DNA of 64,000 nucleotides from assembly GCA_965223125.1 (NCBI GenBank), contig OZ244984.1:744001-808000 (forward strand), in the 5' to 3' direction. The DNA comes from Pacificispira sp965223125 (lineage in GTDB: Bacteria; Pseudomonadota; Alphaproteobacteria; UBA8366; Aestuariispiraceae). Each line of letters begins with the position of its first letter. Positions within the stretch are counted from its first letter, which is position 1. Made by a program: the position numbers and the translations under genes. Under the pieces are notes generated by a model. That model was not told the DNA's origin. It saw only the letters and a program-made list of their open reading frames with translations, and made no database searches. This document shows positions 15,851 to 24,282 of the stretch, piece by piece.

Positions 15851-18580
15851 TTACTCACCCGCCTGCAGCATCAGCGTTACCCGGATGAGGCCGGGGTCGT
15901 CGCGGTCGCAATGGGTGGTGAAGCCGAGGTCGTTGCACATGGCGAGCATCGGGCCGTTTTCCTTCAGCACATCCCCATACAGCATGCCGATGTTTCGGGC
16001 TTTGGCGACATCGATCAGCCGGGTCATCAGGGCATAGCCGAGGCCTTCGCCCTTGTGATCCTTGCGCAGCAGGATCGCATATTCCGCCTCTCCACCATCG
16101 GCATCGGCGATCAGGCGGGCGACGCCGATAATCGCGCTGGGGTCTTCCGGATCGAAGACGACAAAGGCCATTTCCCGCGCGTAATCGATCTGGGACAGAC
16201 GGGCGGCGAGCCGTTCCGGCAGATCGCGCATCGGATGCAGGAACCGGAAGCGGATATCCTCCGCATCGGAACGGGCGACGAGGTCGCGCAAGGCCGGAGC
16301 ATCTTCCGGTCGGATCGGACGCACCGGAATCTCGGACCCGTCGCGCAGGTTCAAGACCCCTTCCAGATCGCGCGGATAGGGCCGGATGGCGAGGCGCTTG
16401 GCGGGATTGGCAGCCAGCGCATCGCTGATCGGTGCCACCCGGATGCGGGCATCGAGCGCCATCACCCCATTGCGGTCGGCAATCAGGGGATTGATATCCA
16501 ACTCCTTCACCTCGGCGAAATCGATGGCCAGTTGCCCGACCTGGATCAGGGCATGGCGCAGGCTGGTGAAATCCACCGGTGGCTCATCACGATAGCCACG
16601 CAGAAGCTTGTGAATCTGGGTCTCCTCGATCAGCGTTTGGGCCAGGACATCGTTCAGCGGCGGCAGGCCGGTGACGGTATCGCCGACGATTTCCACCTCC
16701 TTGCCACCCTTGCCGAACAGCACGACGGGACCGAATTGCGGATCTTCGCTCAGGCCCACGATCAGTTCATGGGCGCCGGGGCGGCGGATCATCTGCTGCA
16801 CGCTGACCCCCTCAATCCGAGCCTCCGGAAACTCTTCGGCGAGGCGCTTCAGCATGGCAGCACTGGCTTCCTGCACCTGCTGCGGCGACGACAGATTGAG
16901 GACGACCCCGCCAACATCGCTTTTATGGGTGATATCGGCGGACAGTATCTTCACCGCCACCAGATCGCCCATCGCAAAGCCACGGGCCAAGACCCCCGCC
17001 TCTTCCGCCGTGCGGGCAACCTCAGTCCGCGCGATGGGGATGCCATAGGCCTCCAGCACCCGCTTGGCCTCAACTTCGCTCAGCCAGGGTCGCTCCTCCG
17101 CCAGGGCCGTGTCGATCAGCGCGCGCACGGCATCCCGGTCCGGCTCCGTCACATTCGGACGGGCGGAGGGTACCTGCATCAGATTGGACTGGTTGCGGCG
17201 ATAGTTCACCACATGCATGAAGCCGCGCACCGCTTCCTCTGCCGTATTATAGGTCGGGATGCGCTCCGAAACGAAACGGCGTCGGGCCGGGGCAGCGGAA
17301 CCGTCACCAAGCCAACTGGTCAGGATCGGACGGGATTTACCTTTCGAGACTGAAATCACCGCCTCCGCCGCATCCAGCGAATTGCTGATCGCGGTCGGGC
17401 AATTCAATACCAGAACCGCGTCCGATGTATCATCCTCAAGCAATGCCTCAAGTGACTCGCGATACCGCTCCGGCGGCGCATCACCGATGATATCGACGGG
17501 GTTTCCCTTGCTCCAAGTTACGGGCAGGCAGGCATTCAGCCGTGCGATGGTCTCCGGCGTCAGGGTTGCCAGATGGCCGCCCTGCTCGATCAGACTGTCG
17601 GTCGCCAGAACCCCGATCCCGCCACCATTGGACAGAATGGCAAGGCGGTCGCCGACCGTATCCTCCGACCGGTCGCTGGGGCTGCCCATTCGACGCAGAG
17701 CGCTGGAAAGAGTCTGCACTGCATCGAACAGTTCCTGCATGCTGTACACCCGCAGCATCCCGGCCCGCCGGAAAGCTGCATCATAGACACTGTCAGACCC
17801 CGCAAGCGCGCCAGTATGGGAACTGGCCGCCTTCGCCCCTTCCGCCATCCGGCCTGCCTTGATCGCAACCACCGGCTTCGTCCGGGCGGCAGCGCGGGCG
17901 GCGGACATGAATTTCGCGGCATCACCAACCGCCTCGATATACAGCAGGATCGCGCGGACATTCGGATCGGTTGCCAGGTAATTCAGCAGATCGCCAAAAT
18001 CGACATCGGTCTTGTCGCCCAGGCTGATCAGATGGGAAAAGCCGATCCCGCGACCGGTCGCCCAGTCCAGAACCGAGGTCAGGACTGCCCCCGATTGCGC
18101 AACAAAGGCCAGATCCCCGACAAGCGGCGGGATATGCGCGAAACTGGCATTCAGGCCGATACCGGGAACCATCAGGCCCAGCACATTCGGGCCCAGGATG
18201 CGCATCGGACCAGCGGCCTGCTGCAAGGCCTCACGGCGGCGCATGCCCTCGGCGTCGTTTCCCTCGCCGAACCCGGCGGTAATGACGCAGGCAGCCTTGC
18301 ATCCCCTCTCTCGCAATTCGGCAACAACGCCTGGAACGACATCGGAGGGCGTGGCAATAACGGCAAGGTCCGGCACGGTCGGAAGGCTGGCGATATCCTT
18401 CCAGGCCAGCGACCCGCCAATGGCGGCATGCTTTGGATTGACCGGCATAACCGGCCCTTCAAAACCTCCACTGAATAGATTGTGCGCCAGCACCGCGCCG
18501 ACCGAGCCGGGGCGCTTCGATGCCCCGATCAGGGCAATCGAGCGGGGCTTCAATAGATAATCCAGGTCACGAACGGACAT
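15851..18580 (-). CDS. PatZ-like ADP-forming acyl-CoA synthetase fused to GNAT acetyltransferase
   Basis: A 909-residue fusion. Residues 5-105 form a CoA-binding Rossmann domain (IALIGASKRPGSVG), 150-470 the succinyl-CoA-ligase-like domains with SSHTGALAGSD, 490-710 an ATP-grasp domain, and 735-905 a GNAT fold. In Salmonella Pat/YfiQ the GNAT part acetylates and silences acetyl-CoA synthetase. Here the histidine of the SHTGALAG segment, the phospho-histidine position of true ADP-forming synthetases, is kept, so synthetase activity may also persist (inference). Monocistronic, convergent with the racemase-like gene. Confidence 0.85.
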   Translation of the reverse strand: MSVRDLDYLLKPRSIALIGASKRPGSVGAVLAHNLFSGGFEGPVMPVNPKHAAIGGSLAWKDIASLPTVPDLAVIATPSDVVPGVVAELRERGCKAACVITAGFGEGNDAEGMRRREALQQAAGPMRILGPNVLGLMVPGIGLNASFAHIPPLVGDLAFVAQSGAVLTSVLDWATGRGIGFSHLISLGDKTDVDFGDLLNYLATDPNVRAILLYIEAVGDAAKFMSAARAAARTKPVVAIKAGRMAEGAKAASSHTGALAGSDSVYDAAFRRAGMLRVYSMQELFDAVQTLSSALRRMGSPSDRSEDTVGDRLAILSNGGGIGVLATDSLIEQGGHLATLTPETIARLNACLPVTWSKGNPVDIIGDAPPERYRESLEALLEDDTSDAVLVLNCPTAISNSLDAAEAVISVSKGKSRPILTSWLGDGSAAPARRRFVSERIPTYNTAEEAVRGFMHVVNYRRNQSNLMQVPSARPNVTEPDRDAVRALIDTALAEERPWLSEVEAKRVLEAYGIPIARTEVARTAEEAGVLARGFAMGDLVAVKILSADITHKSDVGGVVLNLSSPQQVQEASAAMLKRLAEEFPEARIEGVSVQQMIRRPGAHELIVGLSEDPQFGPVVLFGKGGKEVEIVGDTVTGLPPLNDVLAQTLIEETQIHKLLRGYRDEPPVDFTSLRHALIQVGQLAIDFAEVKELDINPLIADRNGVMALDARIRVAPISDALAANPAKRLAIRPYPRDLEGVLNLRDGSEIPVRPIRPEDAPALRDLVARSDAEDIRFRFLHPMRDLPERLAARLSQIDYAREMAFVVFDPEDPSAIIGVARLIADADGGEAEYAILLRKDHKGEGLGYALMTRLIDVAKARNIGMLYGDVLKENGPMLAMCNDLGFTTHCDRDDPGLIRVTLMLQAGE

Positions 18581-18659
18581 GCGGCACCTTTGAGAACTGT
18601 AGCGGTTTCAATTACGCGCCTGAGCGTCCGTCCCGGTACTCTTTAATCTCTTCGCGTCT

Positions 18660-19205
18660 TCAGCGCGTAAGAGCCGTGTCGTAATACTCCGCCACCGCTT
18701 CGGAAAAACAGCAGAAGCAGACATGCTCGACACAGGTCGGTCGGGCCATCATTTCCCTGACCGTAGCGACGGCAGTTTCCGTCGCCAGGGTGACGGGATA
18801 GCCATAGGCACCCGTCGAAATCGCCGGAAAGGCGATGGTGCGAATGCCATTCTCGCGTGCCAGGGAAAGACAGGCCCGATAACAGGCGGCCAGCAGTTCA
18901 GGTTCTCCGCTCTCTCCACCATACCATATCGGACCAACCGTGTGGATTATGTGACGGGCGGCGAGCCGAAAGCCCGGCGTGATCCGTGCTTCGCCGGTCG
19001 GACAGCCCCCCAGCGTCATGCAGTATTCCAGCAGTTCCGGGCCGGCGGCATGGTGGATCGCGCCATCGACACCCCCGCCTCCCGTGAGGAGTTCGTTCGC
19101 CGCATTGACGATGGCATCAACCGACAGGCGCGTTATGTCACCGACGACGACACTCAATCGGTCGTAGGAAGGGACATGCACAAGGCTCGGTGATGATATC
19201 GACAT
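18660..19205 (-). CDS. Macro-domain protein (ADP-ribose / O-acetyl-ADP-ribose hydrolase)
   Basis: A 181-residue MacroD-type protein close to YmdB. The ADP-ribose site is visible as VDAIVNAANELLTGGGGVDGAIHHAAG split across residues 28-56 (Asn-Ala-Ala-Asn and the G-rich loop), plus ISTGAYGYP near 128. Such enzymes remove ADP-ribose from proteins or hydrolyse O-acetyl-ADP-ribose; in bacteria YmdB also modulates RNase III. It lies 22 bp downstream of the pyrophosphatase gene and could share its transcript. Confidence 0.9.
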   Translation of the reverse strand: MSISSPSLVHVPSYDRLSVVVGDITRLSVDAIVNAANELLTGGGGVDGAIHHAAGPELLEYCMTLGGCPTGEARITPGFRLAARHIIHTVGPIWYGGESGEPELLAACYRACLSLARENGIRTIAFPAISTGAYGYPVTLATETAVATVREMMARPTCVEHVCFCCFSEAVAEYYDTALTR

Positions 19206-19227
19206 TGTTCCGCTTTCCGGGAATCCC

Positions 19228-19770
19228 CTATTTTACGCCATTGCTAGCATTGTAGTTCGCTATCGAAGCTTCGATCATCTGCGCGGACTGGGCGGCATCG
19301 CCCCAGCCAGAAATCTTCGCCCATTTGCCACTCTCCAGGTCCTTGTAGTGGCTGAAGAAATGGGCGATCTGGTCCAGCAGGACCTTCCGCAGATCACGAT
19401 AGTTCGTGATATTATCGTAATAGGGATGCAGCTTGTCATGGGGAACGGCGATGATTTTCTCATCCTGGCCGCCCTCGTCTTCCATGATCAGCACCCCGAC
19501 CGGGCGGGACCGCACAACCGCGCCCGGAACGACCGGCACGCGACCGACCACCAGCACGTCAATCGGGTCGCCGTCGCCACAGAGCGTATGCGGAATGAAG
19601 CCGTAATTCGCGGGATAGAACATCGCGGTATGCAGGAAGCGGTCGACATACATCGCACCCGATTCCTTATCCAGCTCATACTTGACCGGATCGGCGCCCA
19701 GCGGCACCTCGATGATCACATTGACGTCCCAGGGCGGGTTCTTCCCCACCGGAATCTTGTCGATCAGCAT
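19228..19770 (-). CDS. ppa: Inorganic pyrophosphatase (family I)
   Basis: A 180-residue soluble family I pyrophosphatase. The Mg-binding signature GDGDPIDVLVV is at residues 65-75, with YVDRFL and YPANYGFIPHT upstream and the KYELDKESG segment near 30. It hydrolyses PPi to 2 Pi and pulls biosynthetic reactions forward; length matches the 175-180 residues of hexameric bacterial enzymes. ATG at 19770 follows AAGGACAG. It is followed on the same strand by the macro-domain gene. Confidence 0.96.
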   Translation of the reverse strand: MLIDKIPVGKNPPWDVNVIIEVPLGADPVKYELDKESGAMYVDRFLHTAMFYPANYGFIPHTLCGDGDPIDVLVVGRVPVVPGAVVRSRPVGVLIMEDEGGQDEKIIAVPHDKLHPYYDNITNYRDLRKVLLDQIAHFFSHYKDLESGKWAKISGWGDAAQSAQMIEASIANYNASNGVK

Positions 19771-19875
19771 GATACTGTCCTTCTATCCACCGCGCGGCTC
19801 TAAAGCGACCGCTGCCTCTTATCCCTTCATATAGTACCGAAATTGCTGCACTGCAACATGAGCGATAACGTCGCA

Positions 19876-21174
19876 TCATCCTTTATCGACAAATGGCTCT
19901 GGCCGGGCACTGCCATGGCGGGCCAGAATGGCGATCAGCACCAGTCCCGGCACCGCCAAAAAGGCCGTCATGACAAAGAATTCCGGCCATCCGACCTGTT
20001 CCACCAGCCAACCGCTCGGCGTCGACAGCAAGGTTCGTCCAAAGGCCATGAAGGCCGACAGCAGCGCATATTGCGTCGCCGTGAATGCCCGATTGCAGAG
20101 CGAGGAAAGGTAGGCGACGAAAGCGGCCGATCCCAGACCGCCGGTGAAATTATCACCCCAGACCGCCGTCGCCAGCACCGCGACATCTGTCCCCGACACG
20201 GCTACCCAGGCAAACAGCAAATTGGTGACCGCCTGCAGGATACCACCAATCACCAACGCCTTCAGCAATCCGATTGCCCGCACCAGTGCCCCCCCGGCAA
20301 ATATCCCCATCATGGTCGCGACCAAGCCCGCCGTCTTGCTGACCAGCGCGATATCGGTGCCACTGAACCCCATATCGACATAGAAAGGATTGGCCATGGT
20401 CCCGCCAATCGCATCCCCGAATTTATACAGCAGCACGAAGGCCAGGATGATCAGGGCGGCAGGCCGGGTCAGGAATTCCATGAATGGCGCGATCACGCCC
20501 TTGCGCAGAAAACTGCCGGGCGAGCGCACAAGCGCATCCGGCGGGCGCACCGGCTCCTTCGCCAACAGGATTCCAATCATCCCGATGGGCATGAAGGCCC
20601 CAAGAATGATGAAAACCCACGACCAGTCTACCAGATCAGAGAGGAACAGAGCCCCCGCGCCGGAAATCAGCAATCCGATCCGATACCCGCCCTGGGTCGC
20701 GGCAGCCCCGGCACCCTGCTCATCTTCCTCCAGCATCTCAATGCGAAGCGCATCGATCACCACGTCCTGGCTAGCCGACAGGAATCCGATCAGTGTCGCC
20801 AAAAGGGCCGTTGGCAAAAGATTCGTTGCCGGATCGGTGAAGCCGAGCCCGCAGATCGCGCCGGTCAGCAAAATCTGGATAGCCAGTGCCCAACCCCGCC
20901 TCTGCCCAAATGTCTGGGTAAAGAACGGCAGCGGCAGCGTATCGATGACCGGTGCCCAGAGAAATTTCAGGCTATAGGGCAAGCCTACTGCCGCGAACAG
21001 ACCGATAGAAGTCAGATCCAGACCCTGGGTCCGCAGCCAGTATGACAGGGTGCTGAGCGTCAGCAGCAGTGGCATGCCGCTCGCCACCCCCATCAACGCG
21101 ATCAGCACGATACGTCGATCCCCATAGATCGCAACGCTGGTCAGAAGTCGCTGCCCCAGGGTTTGCGCCATCAC
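19876..21174 (-). CDS. AmpG-type MFS permease
   Basis: A 432-residue major facilitator protein with about 12 membrane segments. The N-terminal PLLLTLSTLSYWLRTQGLDL followed by SLKFLWAPVID is typical of AmpG, which imports anhydro-muropeptides for cell-wall recycling and can feed beta-lactamase induction. A Q-D-V-V-I-D-A-L-R-I segment near residue 138 is also AmpG-like. No ampD, ampR or beta-lactamase gene is nearby. The gene is alone on its strand between ppa and a plus-strand DUF3572 gene. Confidence 0.85.
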   Translation of the reverse strand: MMAQTLGQRLLTSVAIYGDRRIVLIALMGVASGMPLLLTLSTLSYWLRTQGLDLTSIGLFAAVGLPYSLKFLWAPVIDTLPLPFFTQTFGQRRGWALAIQILLTGAICGLGFTDPATNLLPTALLATLIGFLSASQDVVIDALRIEMLEEDEQGAGAAATQGGYRIGLLISGAGALFLSDLVDWSWVFIILGAFMPIGMIGILLAKEPVRPPDALVRSPGSFLRKGVIAPFMEFLTRPAALIILAFVLLYKFGDAIGGTMANPFYVDMGFSGTDIALVSKTAGLVATMMGIFAGGALVRAIGLLKALVIGGILQAVTNLLFAWVAVSGTDVAVLATAVWGDNFTGGLGSAAFVAYLSSLCNRAFTATQYALLSAFMAFGRTLLSTPSGWLVEQVGWPEFFVMTAFLAVPGLVLIAILARHGSARPEPFVDKG

Positions 21175-21197
21175 GGTTTGTCGTTCCCTTTCATACC

Positions 21198-21288
21198 TCC
21201 GTCACTCCCGCGCAGGCGGGAGTCCAGAGCGATCCGCACCGATCCCGCTCGCCGCTCCTGGATCCCCGCCTGCGCGGGGATGACGGCG
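21198..21288. repeat. Inverted pair of GC-rich palindromic repeat units (REP/BIME-like)
   Basis: Two units face each other: one reads CTCCCGCGCAGGCGGGAG and the other CCCCGCCTGCGCGGGG, each a hairpin, and their flanks (GTCAC...GTCCAGAG and CTCCTGGAT...GATGACG) are also complementary. This is the usual build of intergenic repeats in alphaproteobacteria, like those described around 'tggattcccgc' motifs. It lies in the 275-bp gap between the divergent ampG-like and DUF3572 genes. No function is certain; DNA-gyrase or mRNA-stability roles are known for comparable repeats. Confidence 0.75.
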
Positions 21289-21449
21289 AGGTGGGTCTTT
21301 TGCTCCCTCCCCTTGAGGAGGGCTAACGAAGACCACCCAAAATGCGAAAGGTTGCATCTCCTGTCCCGCTCTCCTCTTTCAGAACAGCGAATACCGTGAT
21401 ATCGCCCGAGTCGGTCAGGGATGACATCTATTCTTCAGGCAGGGCAGAA

Positions 21450-21722
21450 ATGAAGCAGGAACAGGCAGAAACAATGGCGCTGCAAGCGGTCGCTTTCCTG
21501 GCCGAAGATGAAGATCGGATGGAGCGGTTTCTGGCGCTCTCCGGTCTGGATCAGGGTGCCATTCGCAGCCGGATCGGCGAACCGGCCTTTCTTGGGGCTG
21601 TTCTGGACCACCTGCTCGGCCACGAACCGGACCTGCTGGCATTCGCCGAATATGCCGAGAACGACCCGGCCCAGATCCTCCGCGCCCGCGCCGCCTTGCC
21701 CGGCGTCAATCCGGACTGGTAG
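21450..21722 (+). CDS. DUF3572-family protein
   Basis: A 90-residue acidic, all-helical protein that matches the DUF3572 family, small proteins found almost only in alphaproteobacteria. The start is placed at ATG 21450, where MKQEQAETMALQAVAFLAED begins, rather than at the frame opening at 21342. Residues 30-60 (LDQGAIRSRIGEPAFLGAVLDHLL) form the conserved core. Function unknown. Its stop is six bases from the stop of the thiolase gene on the other strand. Confidence 0.8.
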   Translation: MKQEQAETMALQAVAFLAEDEDRMERFLALSGLDQGAIRSRIGEPAFLGAVLDHLLGHEPDLLAFAEYAENDPAQILRARAALPGVNPDW

Positions 21723-21728
21723 CGGACC

Positions 21729-22895
21729 TTACTTCACCGCTTCCAGGATCGAGACGTAATTCGCCACTGCGGCACCGCCCATATTGAAGATGCCACCCAG
21801 TTTTGCATCCTTCACCTGCATACCCTCGGCCTCGCCCCGGGTCTGCATCGCGGTCATGACATGCATCGAGACACCGGTCGCCCCAATCGGATGGCCCTTG
21901 GATTTCAAGCCACCGGACGGATTAACCGGCAGACGCCCGTCCTTTGCAGTGACACCATCAAGCGCGGCCCTGGCCCCTTCCCCGCGCTTGGCGAGCCCCA
22001 TTGCCTCGTACTGCATCATCTCGGCAATCGTGAAACAGTCATGGGTTTCAACGAAATCAAGGTCATCCAGCGACAGGCCGGACTTGGTGAATGCCTGATC
22101 CCAGGCCCGAGCGCAGCCATCGAGGAAGGTCATGTCGCGCCGTGACATCGGCAGATAATCGCTGACATGGGAACGGGCGCGGAAGGCGACGGCCTTCTTC
22201 ATGCCCAATGCGGTATCCATGTCGGCCAGCACCACTGCCGCCGCACCATCAGAGACAAGCGAACAATCGGTGCGCTTCAACGGACCCGCAACAATCGGAT
22301 TCTTGTCGGATACCGTGCGGCAGAAGTCGAAGCCCAGATCCTTGCGCAACTGCGCATAAGGATTCTCGCAGCCATTCTTGTGATTCTTCGCGGCAATCGT
22401 CGCCAGGCCATCGGACTGATCACCATAGGTCTGAAAATAGCCGTTGCAGATCTGCCCGAAGACGCCCGCAAAGCCGCCTTCGACCTGACCTTCTTCCTTC
22501 AGATAGGCTGCCTGGAGCAGGATTCCGCCGATTTCCTGGCCGGGCGTGGAAGTCATCTTCTCGACCCCGATCACCAGCACGATGCGACCCTGCTTTGCCT
22601 CCAGGAAATTCACCCCCTGATGCACGGCGGCGGAGCCGGTCGCGCAGGCATTTTCCAGCCGGGTCGAGGGCTTGAAGCGCAGCCCCTCGACGCTGTTCAT
22701 GACCAAGGATGAGCCGAAATCCTGTTTCGAGAAGCCGCCATTGTACCAGCCGAGATAGATCGCATCGACATCCTCCGCCGCCACACCGGCATCGGCCAGC
22801 GCCTGTTCCGCGACGCGCCCAATCAGGGATTCCACATCCTCATCTTCCAGCTTGCCGAACGGCGTATGGGCCCAACCTACGATTGCAGCGGTCAT
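21729..22895 (-). CDS. Thiolase-family acetyl-CoA acetyltransferase
   Basis: A 388-residue thiolase. The acyl-carrying Cys84 is in ENACATGSAAVHQG, a second active segment reads ETHDCFTIAEMMQYEAMG near 280, and the C-terminal GGLKSKGHPIGATG provides the His motif. HDCF in place of NEAF places it with SCP2-type thiolases, which act in degradation of branched or steroid-like acyl-CoAs or have lipid-transfer-like roles. It is not in an operon with other beta-oxidation genes here. ATG at 22895 follows GGAGGAAC. Confidence 0.88.
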   Translation of the reverse strand: MTAAIVGWAHTPFGKLEDEDVESLIGRVAEQALADAGVAAEDVDAIYLGWYNGGFSKQDFGSSLVMNSVEGLRFKPSTRLENACATGSAAVHQGVNFLEAKQGRIVLVIGVEKMTSTPGQEIGGILLQAAYLKEEGQVEGGFAGVFGQICNGYFQTYGDQSDGLATIAAKNHKNGCENPYAQLRKDLGFDFCRTVSDKNPIVAGPLKRTDCSLVSDGAAAVVLADMDTALGMKKAVAFRARSHVSDYLPMSRRDMTFLDGCARAWDQAFTKSGLSLDDLDFVETHDCFTIAEMMQYEAMGLAKRGEGARAALDGVTAKDGRLPVNPSGGLKSKGHPIGATGVSMHVMTAMQTRGEAEGMQVKDAKLGGIFNMGGAAVANYVSILEAVK

Positions 22896-22961
22896 GACGG
22901 ATGTTCCTCCAGTATCGTTTATCTCTTTCGGGACAGTTATAGCGCGCGCGTCATCATCACT

Positions 22962-24251
22962 TCAATCACCCTCTGCGGCATCCTTGAGCGCCTGGACGCG
23001 GGCAAACCCATCGCGACGGGCTATTCCCGTCGCCCGGGCCAGCGCATCGCCCAGCGCCTTGGTCGGCAATCCGGCGGCGACCAGACTTTCCAGCATCCGA
23101 TCCACGGCACCGGTCTCATCCAGCATCGCCCCCGAAGCCTCTTCGTCGCGCGGCGGCGTACCGGACAGGATCAGCACCAGTTCACCATTCACCGCTTCGC
23201 CGCCCTCAATCTGCGTCAGGACTTCGGCAGCGGTTCCGGAAAGCACTTTCTCACCAAATTTCGTCAGATTGCGGCACAGGGCGACGACGCGATCAGGCAA
23301 GATTTCCGAAATCTCGGCCAGGGTCTTGTCGATCCGGTGCGGCGCTTCGAAGCAGACGGTCGTATAGGATACGCCGCGCAATTCCTCGAACCGTTGTCGG
23401 CGCACTGTCGGTTTACGTGGCAGAAAGCCGATGAAGCGGAAATCGTCCGGTGGAATCCCGGCAATCGCAAGCGCACTCGTCACCGCATCGGGACCGGGCA
23501 CGACGGTAACCGCAAGCCCCGCCTCCCTGGCTGCGCGCACCAGATGATAACCGGGATCGGAGACCAGCGGCATTCCCGCTTCCGAGACCACGGCCAGCCG
23601 CTGGCCCTGACGAAGCCTATCTATCATCTCCGGCGTCCGACCGCGTTCGTTATGATCGTGATAGGCCGTCAGATGTGCCTCGACCCCGAAACCGGACAAC
23701 AGGGATTTGGTGGTGCGGGTATCCTCGCACAGCACCAGATCGACGCTTTGCAGGACCGCGAGCGCACGGGGAGAAAGGTCGTCCAGATTGCCGATGGGCA
23801 TCCCGACGAGATAGAGTATCCCGTCCTCAACCGCCGCTTCATCTCCCCCTAAAAGTGGCTCGATATGGATATCCAGCATCGCGCCCGGCTGTTGCAGTGC
23901 CTTGATCAGATCCCGGTCAAGCTGGGCCGAGCCCTTGTCGCTGCCGATGCAGAAGGTGCGCGGTTCCGGCGTCGGCATCCGCCGCCAGATCAACGGCGCG
24001 CCTGCTGCGTATTTCGGGTTGATCCGCGCTACCGCCCGATCCTCATGATCGCCACAGCGCAGGATCATCTGGACCGCCCCGCGCAGGCTCAACAGCGCAG
24101 CCGCATCATAGGTCGCTTCCACCCCGATGATGCAGGTTCCGGCACTGGTGATATCGGGATCATGCGTCACCTCGAAGGTCTTCGCATGGGAGGCACGGAT
24201 ATTGGGATGGCCCTTGCACTGTATCAGGACCGGCTTTGCGAGATGTTTCAT
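22962..24251 (-). CDS. DUF371 domain fused to RsmI-like rRNA cytidine 2'-O-methyltransferase
   Basis: A 429-residue single-frame fusion. Residues 8-133 match DUF371, a domain known mainly from archaea: GHPNIRASHAKTFEVT near 14-29, GTCIIGV at 38-44, and a second half with RTFCIGSDKGSAQL at 98-111. Residues 144-429 are RsmI-like: MPIGNLDDLSPRAL, CEDTRTTKSLL, YHDHNERGRT, PGPDAVTSAL and EAPHRIDKTL. RsmI uses SAM to 2'-O-methylate C1402 in 16S rRNA helix 44. Two conserved Thr of RsmI are Met here (M151 in MPIGNL, M227 in EAGMP), so this is a diverged paralogue. The usual rsmI neighbour yraN is missing. It follows a KamB/NpmA-like gene by 31 bp. Confidence 0.85.
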   Translation of the reverse strand: MKHLAKPVLIQCKGHPNIRASHAKTFEVTHDPDITSAGTCIIGVEATYDAAALLSLRGAVQMILRCGDHEDRAVARINPKYAAGAPLIWRRMPTPEPRTFCIGSDKGSAQLDRDLIKALQQPGAMLDIHIEPLLGGDEAAVEDGILYLVGMPIGNLDDLSPRALAVLQSVDLVLCEDTRTTKSLLSGFGVEAHLTAYHDHNERGRTPEMIDRLRQGQRLAVVSEAGMPLVSDPGYHLVRAAREAGLAVTVVPGPDAVTSALAIAGIPPDDFRFIGFLPRKPTVRRQRFEELRGVSYTTVCFEAPHRIDKTLAEISEILPDRVVALCRNLTKFGEKVLSGTAAEVLTQIEGGEAVNGELVLILSGTPPRDEEASGAMLDETGAVDRMLESLVAAGLPTKALGDALARATGIARRDGFARVQALKDAAEGD

Positions 24252-24282
24252 CGCCCAAGGATTGGCGTGCAGCGCCGCAATG

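Noticed and set aside
15911..17353. 480-residue plus-strand frame opposite the PatZ-like gene
   Set aside because: Antisense shadow, no recognisable motif.
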